This document shows, piece by piece, positions 36,120 through 42,922 of a stretch of DNA of 64,000 nt. Position 1 is the stretch's first letter. Each line of letters begins with the position of its first letter. Below the pieces are notes generated by a model, which saw nothing but the letters and a program-made list of their open reading frames with translations, was not told where the DNA came from and searched no databases. Source of the stretch: Psychrobacillus sp042945595 (GTDB taxonomy: Bacteria; Bacillota; Bacilli; Bacillales_A; Planococcaceae); contig NZ_CP168493.1 of the NCBI RefSeq assembly GCF_042945595.1, forward strand, positions 1,550,001 through 1,614,000, in the 5' to 3' direction. Both the position numbers and the translations under genes were made by a program.

Positions 36120-38165
36120 TTAAGTTCCTTTAAGATCTTCAAGAAAATGCAAATAGTCAACTCCTTTTGAAGTGATTCTTGTACCAGTTCTACCTCTTCC
36201 TTTTGTAACGAAACCATTGAACTCCAAAGAATTCAATCTTCGTCGAACCTGCTGTTGCGTAAGGAAATGCGCGTTTTTTTCACTACTCAACGAGATAATT
36301 TGCCTACTTGCAGGTTTGCCATTATCGTTACATTGCTTAATAGTTTCTAACAGGAATAGATATTCATGCATTTCTAATAGATCCTTAGGGACTGGAAAAT
36401 TTGTAATAATATCTTGAATTTCTTCGTTTTGAAAGCGGTCATGAGGAATGTCCTTTAACTCAATTTTGTCGCCATCACAGATGGTGAGCATATAATCAAT
36501 CATACTTTTTAATTCACGAATATTACCAAACCATTCTTGCTTCCGAAGCTTTTCTAGGACTTCTTCTTCTACCTTAACCCACTTTCCGCTTTTTGTAATA
36601 AAGTGTTTTACTAATAAAGGTATATCCATTTTCCGCTTTCTAAGCGGCGGAACAGAAAGGGTAAGAACATTTAAACGGTAAAACAAATCGGAACGGAACG
36701 TTCCTTCCTGTGATTTCGTTTGAATATTTTTATTAGTTGCAGCAATGATCCGGACATTTAGAGGAATTACTTTTCTTCCTCCTATTCTCCTCAATTCTTT
36801 TTCCTGAAGAACTCTTAATAAATGGGATTGAACTGTTAAACTAATATCTCCAATCTCATCTAAAAAAATCGTCCCATTATCCGCTAATTCAAATAAACCC
36901 TTTTTCCCTCCTTTTTGAGCTCCTGTAAAAGTTCCCTCCTCGTACCCGAACAATTCACTTTCAAGCAAACTTTCTGTTAAAGCACTGCAGTTGATTGCGA
37001 TAAATGGTCCGTTTTTTCTCACTGAATGAAGATGAATTGAGTGGGCGAATAATTCTTTCCCCGTTCCTGTTTCCCCTTGAATTAGGATTGGATGCTCCGA
37101 GAGGGCAAGTTTTTTGGCTATTTGTATACTATCCTTAAGTACTGGATGATCTCCAACAATATCACCAAAATTATATTTTGCATAAAAACCCTTATTTTTT
37201 AACTCCTGCTGTGCCATTTTTTTTACTTCAAACGCCTGATTAATGCTTTTAAATGTCGCTACAATTGTATTTTCTGTTTCCATTTGATGTCGGAATATAA
37301 CTAGATCCACACCGTATATCGTAAAGAATTTACTTTCTTCATTGCTATGGAGGATAAAGTCAATAATATCCTGACTGGCGATAACCTTCCCTAACTGTTT
37401 GTGTATGACCTCATCTACAGATAAATGAAAAAGCGCTTCTAAGCGACGGTTAAATACGGTGATTTTCTGCTGATGATTAATCGCTAAAATACCGTCATCG
37501 ACGGTGTTTACAACATTTTGAATATGTTGACTCAAATGTTTAGCGTTTTGTTCTGCAACTGATAGTTCTCGTTGTAGATCAATAATGTTACGGATATATC
37601 TTTCTGAAATTAATGATGAAATTTTTTCGCCTAATCCGAAGTATTCTACTACCTTTAAAATAGTTGCCATATCAAACAACCGGACGCCAATATCAATCAC
37701 ATTTTTTATAGATGGAGGACAAAGATGAGACTCGCCAGGAGAAACAGCGATATCAATATTTTTATAAAATAACTGTTCCCTTTTAAATGGTACGTATTGG
37801 AAATGATCAATACCCAGCTGATAAAGAGATTCAATGAGCTCAATCGTAGCAAAATCATCATCATTCACAATCAGTACATTAGAATTTTGTGGGATTTTTA
37901 AAAGCCGATCAATAAATTGATGATGGACCGTTCGTTTGCCGACAACCATTTCTTTGCCTGTTAAATGACACATCTCAGTTGCTTCTATTCTCGTAACCTC
38001 AGATGAAAACAGAAAAAAATCAGCCGTCAATTGAGCTGGAAGTCCGATCATTGTTGCAAAACTTGTAATTTGAACATAATCTCCTAATAATTGTTGAAGC
38101 TGTTCATATAAGACTTGTTTTGTTTGGGTACTTCCTGCTATTAATGTAATTGATTGTTTGACCAT
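36120..38165 (-). CDS. Sigma-54-dependent enhancer-binding transcriptional regulator
   Basis: 681 residues. Residues 1-200 form an N-terminal sensor-like region I cannot name. A PAS domain lies at about 212-310 (IQNVVNTVDDGILAIN). The AAA+ domain follows with Walker A GETGTGKE (364-371), the sigma-54 contact loop GTFTGA (411-416, usually GAFTGA), Walker B GTIFLDEIGD (431-440) and RSDLFYRLNVL (491-501). The C terminus ends in a winged-helix-like region (LTQQQVRRRLNSLEFNGFVTKG) rather than a Fis-type helix-turn-helix. aaaggagat precedes the ATG. It is divergent from the permease gene, which has a -24/-12 promoter, so it most likely activates that operon. The inducer is unknown. Confidence 0.9.
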   Translation of the reverse strand: MVKQSITLIAGSTQTKQVLYEQLQQLLGDYVQITSFATMIGLPAQLTADFFLFSSEVTRIEATEMCHLTGKEMVVGKRTVHHQFIDRLLKIPQNSNVLIVNDDDFATIELIESLYQLGIDHFQYVPFKREQLFYKNIDIAVSPGESHLCPPSIKNVIDIGVRLFDMATILKVVEYFGLGEKISSLISERYIRNIIDLQRELSVAEQNAKHLSQHIQNVVNTVDDGILAINHQQKITVFNRRLEALFHLSVDEVIHKQLGKVIASQDIIDFILHSNEESKFFTIYGVDLVIFRHQMETENTIVATFKSINQAFEVKKMAQQELKNKGFYAKYNFGDIVGDHPVLKDSIQIAKKLALSEHPILIQGETGTGKELFAHSIHLHSVRKNGPFIAINCSALTESLLESELFGYEEGTFTGAQKGGKKGLFELADNGTIFLDEIGDISLTVQSHLLRVLQEKELRRIGGRKVIPLNVRIIAATNKNIQTKSQEGTFRSDLFYRLNVLTLSVPPLRKRKMDIPLLVKHFITKSGKWVKVEEEVLEKLRKQEWFGNIRELKSMIDYMLTICDGDKIELKDIPHDRFQNEEIQDIITNFPVPKDLLEMHEYLFLLETIKQCNDNGKPASRQIISLSSEKNAHFLTQQQVRRRLNSLEFNGFVTKGRGRTGTRITSKGVDYLHFLEDLKGT

Positions 38166-38283
38166 CGAAATCTCCTTTTTGAATAGTGTTCTTTTAGGTT
38201 AGATTATACCACCAAACAGAACCAAAAAAGACCAATTAAGTCGATAAATAAATTTAATTTTCAGAATTATAACCTTTTCTGAG

Positions 38284-38300
38284 TTGGCACGAAAATTGCA
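38284..38300 (+). promoter_or_regulatory. Sigma-54 (-24/-12) promoter of the permease-iadA-cyanophycinase operon
   Basis: TTGGCACGAAAATTGCA matches the sigma-54 consensus, with GG at 38286-38287 and GC at 38298-38299. It lies 47 bases before the permease start and next to a divergent sigma-54 activator gene. An inverted repeat TCAGAA-10-TTCTGA (38261-38282) lies directly upstream; whether it is a regulator site is open. Confidence 0.88.
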
Positions 38301-38346
38301 TATACATAAAGAGTATGGCATTAAAATTAAATAGGGAGATGAGAAG

Positions 38347-39765
38347 ATGAGTCAATTGGGTAAAGATGTTGAACCGATTACAGAAAAAAGAAAGCCGGTT
38401 CAAATTAATGCATTTGCTTTATTATTCTTTGTTGTAGTAGTAGCCATGATTTTAACATTTATTTTACCTGCAGGTGAATACAATCGTGTAGAAGTGGATG
38501 GTCGGACTATTGTAGAAGCGGATTCCTTTAAATGGATTGAATCCTCACCAGTCTATCCATTTGATATGTTTAAAGCTCTCCATAAGGGGATGGTTGAAGC
38601 AGGAGGAATTATTTTCTTTGTATTAATCATTGGTGGTTTTTTTGGTGTCCTTAAGGCAACAGGTACAATTGATGTATTGATTGCTACGATGGCTAGAAAA
38701 CTGCAAAAACGAGAAAAGCTATTAATTCCTATCATGATGCTATTCTTTGCTGCAGGGGGATCGTTAATGGGGATGGCGGAAGAAGGCCTTGCCTACATAC
38801 CCCTATTAATCCCGTTGGCACTAGCCCTTGGATTTGATACGATCACGGGTATGGCTATAGTATTACTTGGTGCAGCTGCAGGTTTTACAACAGCTGTAAT
38901 GAATCCATTTACAGTAGGAATTGCTCAGGGGATTGCAGAATTGCCTCTTTTTTCAGGGATAGGACTACGTTTAGTCTTGTTTGTGGTGGTTTACCTTGTT
39001 TCTGTTATATTTGTCTATCGCTATGCAATGAAAGTAAAGAAAAACCCTGAATTAGGTTTCTACGGAAACTACGACAAGTCAGCTGCAGATAAACTGTTGA
39101 AATCCAATTTAAGACTTACAACCAAACACAAGCTTATTCTTGGAGCGTTTCTTTCAACCTATGTTGTTCTGGCGTATGGTGTTATTAAATTCGAATGGTA
39201 CCTTTCCGAGATTGCTGCCTTATTTATTATTTTAACGATTGTTGTAGGAATATTCGGCAAATTATCAATTGATAATCTGGTGCAAAACTTTATGAATGGA
39301 TCTGCTGCATTAATAACAGGTGCTTTAATTATCGGTGTCTCTAGAGCGACATTGGTTGTATTAAGTCAAGGGCATATTGTCGACCCTATGCTTCATGGAG
39401 TATCAGAAGCGATTAAACATGTACCAGGAACGATCAGTGTCATCGGTATGTATGGTTTCCAAACGTTGATTCATTTCATTTTAGCCTCAGGAAGCGGCCA
39501 TGCAATGTTAACAATGCCAATTATGACTCCGCTAGCGGATTTGCTTGATATTACTAGACAGACAGCTGTTTTATCATTTTCATTTGCCGATGGTATAGGA
39601 AATATTATTTTCCCAACGGCAGGTACATTAATGGCCGGCTTAGCCATTGCTGGGATTCCTTGGACGAAATGGGCAAGATGGGTTCTTCCGCTAGTCATTA
39701 TCCAATTTGTAATTGGTTTAATTGCAGTTATTGTTGCGCATGCCATAAATTACGGACCATTTTAG
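38347..39765 (+). CDS. YfcC/DcuC-type permease, probable dipeptide or amino-acid importer
   Basis: 472 residues with about 12 hydrophobic segments, beginning NAFALLFFVVVVAMILTFIL and ending LPLVIIQFVIGLIAVIVAHA. Segments GGIIFFVLIIGGFFGVLKATG and GSLMGMAEEGLAYIPLLIPL resemble the YfcC family of the DcuC superfamily (ion-coupled carriers of C4-dicarboxylates, arginine or peptides). Position before iadA and a cyanophycinase suggests that it brings in beta-aspartyl dipeptides, aspartate or arginine; that is inference. First gene behind the sigma-54 promoter; agggagatgag precedes the ATG. Confidence 0.82.
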   Translation: MSQLGKDVEPITEKRKPVQINAFALLFFVVVVAMILTFILPAGEYNRVEVDGRTIVEADSFKWIESSPVYPFDMFKALHKGMVEAGGIIFFVLIIGGFFGVLKATGTIDVLIATMARKLQKREKLLIPIMMLFFAAGGSLMGMAEEGLAYIPLLIPLALALGFDTITGMAIVLLGAAAGFTTAVMNPFTVGIAQGIAELPLFSGIGLRLVLFVVVYLVSVIFVYRYAMKVKKNPELGFYGNYDKSAADKLLKSNLRLTTKHKLILGAFLSTYVVLAYGVIKFEWYLSEIAALFIILTIVVGIFGKLSIDNLVQNFMNGSAALITGALIIGVSRATLVVLSQGHIVDPMLHGVSEAIKHVPGTISVIGMYGFQTLIHFILASGSGHAMLTMPIMTPLADLLDITRQTAVLSFSFADGIGNIIFPTAGTLMAGLAIAGIPWTKWARWVLPLVIIQFVIGLIAVIVAHAINYGPF

Positions 39766-39805
39766 CATAGGGACATCGCAAGTGTAACTAAGGAGGAGAA
39801 AATTT

Positions 39806-40978
39806 GTGCTGACTTTGATTAAAAATGGTGAAGTGTATGCACCTCATTATTTAGGAAAGAAAGATATTTTAGTAGTTGATAGTAAAATAGGCTATATCAA
39901 AGAGATCATCGAAAATCCACAAGATTTTGTTGCGATTAAGGTGATTGACGCTTCTGATAAGCTTATTGTTCCTGGATTTATAGATGCCCATGTTCATATC
40001 ATTGGCGGAGGTGGGGAAGGTGGATTCAAGACTCGAACCCCTGAGTTGACCTTAACTAATTTAACAACAGCGGGTATTACTACGGTTATTGGACTTCTTG
40101 GAACTGATGGTACGACACGACGAATGGAAAGTCTGCTCGCAAAAGCGAGGGGCTTAGAAGAAGAAGGTGTAACATGTTATATACATTCAGGTTCGTATCA
40201 GTTGCCGGTAAGAACATTAACAAACAAGATACAAGAAGATATCATATTTATTGACAAAATAATCGGAGTCGGGGAAATTGCCATTTCTGACCATCGCTCG
40301 TCTGAACCAACGTTTAACGAAATTGCCAAAATTGCATCTGCCGCAAGAAACGGAGGAATTTTATCAGGAAAAGCTGGATTGTTGGAAATTCATGTTGGTG
40401 ATGGAGAAGATAAACTTTCATTACTAGAGGAAATTGTTAAGAAGACCAATATTCCCATATCTCATTTTCATCCGACTCATATAAACCGGACAGAGGAATT
40501 ATTTACTGCAGGAATTCAATATGCCTTAAATGGAGGATACGTTGATTTAACTACGAGTACTGTTCCGGAGTTTTTAGAGGAAGGAGAAGTAAAGTCCAGT
40601 ACTGGGTTGAAGAAGATGCTTGATGAAGGAGTGTCCATCGAAAATATTACTTTTTCCTCTGATGGCCAAGGAAGTTTGCCTACATTTAACCGAAAGGGAG
40701 AGTTAATTGGACTTCAAGTTGGATCTGTTTCTTCTTTATATAAAGAGGTACGAGACGCGGTGCTAGAAGAAGGAATTTCATTAGAAGTGGCTCTACAAGT
40801 CATAACGTTAAACCCTGCTAAAGTACTTAAACTTCCAAATAAAGGTAGAATTAAGGAAGGGACAGATGCTGATATTGTCCTACTAGACAAAAAGACACTT
40901 GAAATAGATAGTGTCATAGCAAAGGGGCAATTGATGGTTCAAAATAAAGTGGTAATTGTAAAAGGGACATTTGAATAA
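39806..40978 (+). CDS. iadA: Isoaspartyl (beta-aspartyl) dipeptidase
   Basis: 390 residues, amidohydrolase superfamily, cytoplasmic. It cleaves beta-aspartyl dipeptides to aspartate and an amino acid. The metal site DAHVHIIGGGGEGGF, GSYQLPVRT, ISHFHPTHINR and the catalytic aspartate in ITFSSDGQGS are present, and the C-terminal KGTFE is shared with E. coli IadA. At the position I recall as the carbamylated metal-bridging lysine of E. coli IadA (in IGVKCAISDHRS), this protein reads VGEIAISDHRS, with glutamate. GTG start after aaggaggag, 40 bases after the permease. Confidence 0.92.
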   Translation: MLTLIKNGEVYAPHYLGKKDILVVDSKIGYIKEIIENPQDFVAIKVIDASDKLIVPGFIDAHVHIIGGGGEGGFKTRTPELTLTNLTTAGITTVIGLLGTDGTTRRMESLLAKARGLEEEGVTCYIHSGSYQLPVRTLTNKIQEDIIFIDKIIGVGEIAISDHRSSEPTFNEIAKIASAARNGGILSGKAGLLEIHVGDGEDKLSLLEEIVKKTNIPISHFHPTHINRTEELFTAGIQYALNGGYVDLTTSTVPEFLEEGEVKSSTGLKKMLDEGVSIENITFSSDGQGSLPTFNRKGELIGLQVGSVSSLYKEVRDAVLEEGISLEVALQVITLNPAKVLKLPNKGRIKEGTDADIVLLDKKTLEIDSVIAKGQLMVQNKVVIVKGTFE

Positions 40979-40998
40979 GAAAAATGGAGGGATTAAAG

Positions 40999-42303
40999 TT
41001 GAGGAAATTATTGTTTATTTTTGTACTTGTTTTAACGATGTTTGCCATAACCATTTTTTCATTTCAAGCAGAAGCAACTCAAAATAGTTTGTCAAAGACT
41101 GCTGGTTCTCTCGTTATTGTAGGTGGTGCATTAAATTCGGATAATGAGGCAGTTTACAAAAAATTCTTAACCTTGGCCCAAGAATACAAAGGGAAAGCAT
41201 TAAAGGATGTAAAGATTGCGATAATCCCTGCTGCAAGCTCTGTTCCGATTGAAAGTGCTGATGGATACAAAGAAGATTTTGTCCGCTACGGCGTCCCAGT
41301 AGATAATATCTATACTGCGCCGATAGCATTAATCGATGATCCATTGACAAAGGAGATTGACGAATCGACTTGGAAAGATAACGGAAACAGTTCTGAAATT
41401 GCGAAAAAAATAGAAGATTATGATGCGATTTGGTTTGTCGGCGGTGACCAAATACGTCTTATTAAAACGCTAGTGACGGCAGACGGGAAAGATACAGTCG
41501 TATTAAAAGCTATTAGAAAAATATATGAAAACGGGGCAGTTCTTGGTGGAACAAGTGCAGGGGCTGCAGTTATGAGTAACCCTATGATTGCTTCAGGAAC
41601 GAGCGTAGGAGCATTAACTAATGGGGTTCATATTCTTAAGAACTTTGATCAGGACACTGATGATGATCAACTTTTTCTCACGACAGGTTTAGGATTCTTT
41701 ACTCATGGGATTGTAGACCAGCATTTTCTGGAACGCGGCCGTTTTGGTCGTTTGCTTGTCGCTACTCAATACATCAAATCACGATATGGATTTGGAATTG
41801 ATGAAAATTCGGCAATGGTTTATACAGGAGCAGACGAAAGTATTGAAGTCGTTGGTGCAAGTGGTTTATTAATTGTAGATCTACAAGGGTCGACAGCACC
41901 AAAAGGGAAACGCTTTGCCATGAATAATGTAACAATGCATTATTTGGAAAAAGGCGATTGTTTCAATATTAAGGATGGAACTTTTACGTTGAATAAGCTT
42001 CATAAAACAACCAAAGGAATCGAATATTACAGTAAAAATCCAATTGCAATGGGTATCTTTGGCAAGCAAGTATTGAAAACGGTTCTAACGGAAGATTTAA
42101 TTGATAATGAAGCAACTAAAGCAGAAGCGTTATGGTTTGACCTGGATGATGACAAAAAAGGAAATGGATTTAAATTTACATTTAGAAAAACGAAAACAAC
42201 AGAAGGATTCTGGGGAAAAATTGATCAAGTCGGGTCTTATGCTGCATTAAATGTTCAGATGGATGTTGAACCTATTTCAATTAAGATTCAAATAGATAAA
42301 TAG
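40999..42303 (+). CDS. Cyanophycinase with signal peptide (peptidase S51)
   Basis: 434 residues. A signal peptide is visible at 1-27 (RKLLFIFVLVLTMFAITIF then QAEA), so the enzyme is probably exported. The catalytic serine lies in GGTSAGAAVMS (about residue 184), and the family hallmark VDQHFLERGRFGRL supplies the histidine. Cyanophycinases cut the cyanophycin polymer to beta-Asp-Arg dipeptides. A C-terminal region of about 130 residues after the core (from about 300) is of unknown function. I chose TTG 40999 because ggagg (40986-40990) lies 8 bases before it; ATG 40984 would add five residues. It follows iadA by 20 bases. Confidence 0.9.
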   Translation: MRKLLFIFVLVLTMFAITIFSFQAEATQNSLSKTAGSLVIVGGALNSDNEAVYKKFLTLAQEYKGKALKDVKIAIIPAASSVPIESADGYKEDFVRYGVPVDNIYTAPIALIDDPLTKEIDESTWKDNGNSSEIAKKIEDYDAIWFVGGDQIRLIKTLVTADGKDTVVLKAIRKIYENGAVLGGTSAGAAVMSNPMIASGTSVGALTNGVHILKNFDQDTDDDQLFLTTGLGFFTHGIVDQHFLERGRFGRLLVATQYIKSRYGFGIDENSAMVYTGADESIEVVGASGLLIVDLQGSTAPKGKRFAMNNVTMHYLEKGDCFNIKDGTFTLNKLHKTTKGIEYYSKNPIAMGIFGKQVLKTVLTEDLIDNEATKAEALWFDLDDDKKGNGFKFTFRKTKTTEGFWGKIDQVGSYAALNVQMDVEPISIKIQIDK

Positions 42304-42310
42304 TGTTTTA

Positions 42311-42346
42311 GAACCCTAATCGATACACAAAGATTAGGGTTCTTTG
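42311..42346 (+). terminator. Intrinsic terminator of the cyanophycin module
   Basis: Perfect inverted repeat gaaccctaatc / gattagggttc with a 10-base loop, then ttt, 8 bases after the stop. A second hairpin at 42407-42447 (aaaggtttcggg / cccggaaaccttt, one unpaired base) followed by tttttc may back it up. Confidence 0.85.
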
Positions 42347-42477
42347 AAAAATACAAGTGATGTCAAAAAAATCTAGATACTGATTAGGAGAAATTAATTT
42401 ATATTTAAAAGGTTTCGGGAAAGATGGACAGCCCGGAAACCTTTTTCTTCATTCTGTATATTTAGATGGATTCTGTT

Positions 42478-42856
42478 TAGCGTTTATAAGTGATGCCTTT
42501 ACTCTTACAACGACTTAACCTGGATTGTTTTTTACTTTTACTGGACAAAGTATATATGGATTAGTTGGCAGATGTTTAAAAAGGTGGAAACAAAAAAATA
42601 GATAGCATCCACTGATAAAGAAATGCTTGGCGGACGAAATTGACTCTTCGTCCGCTTTTAGTAAAGTAGGACAGCATCTTATCAATTATTATCCAAACTT
42701 TATGCATCATGTCTTTGCACAATCCAAGAGGGCGACGGACAAACCTCCGCTATAAGATTACCGAAAAGGCTCGTGAAGTGACTGCGTCACTTCACGAGCC
42801 TTTTCGGTAACAGTGTAGACCAGATGCATTTAAAGGAAGCTTTCGCTTTTCTTAGA
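42478..42856 (+). repeat. Family B palindromic repeat, copy B7 (divergent)
   Basis: First hairpin ggcggacgaa/ttcgtccgct around loop attgactc. The second hairpin (42758-42810) is the longest in the window: 25 perfectly paired bases on each side of tip tgc, with inner gaagtgac/gtcacttc conserved and the outer arms new. The right arm after it is shortened, lacking the 'tgtttcgtcc' part. It lies between the module terminator and the ponA terminator. Confidence 0.85.
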
Positions 42857-42861
42857 ACTTT

Positions 42862-42904
42862 GAAAAAAATGGTTGAATCTAAGCCGAAAAGTTCGACTTA
42901 GATC
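42862..42904 (-). terminator. Intrinsic terminator of ponA (minus strand)
   Basis: Read on the minus strand, atctaagtcgaa / ttcggcttagat (one T-G pair) forms a stem followed by tcaaccattttttt, just after the ponA stop. Confidence 0.65.
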
Positions 42905-42922
42905 CAGCCAGCTTTAAATAAA

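Noticed and set aside
41114..41350. Minus-strand frame within the cyanophycinase gene, and many similar antisense frames elsewhere
   Set aside because: Shadows of well-supported genes on the other strand, without ribosome sites or domains.
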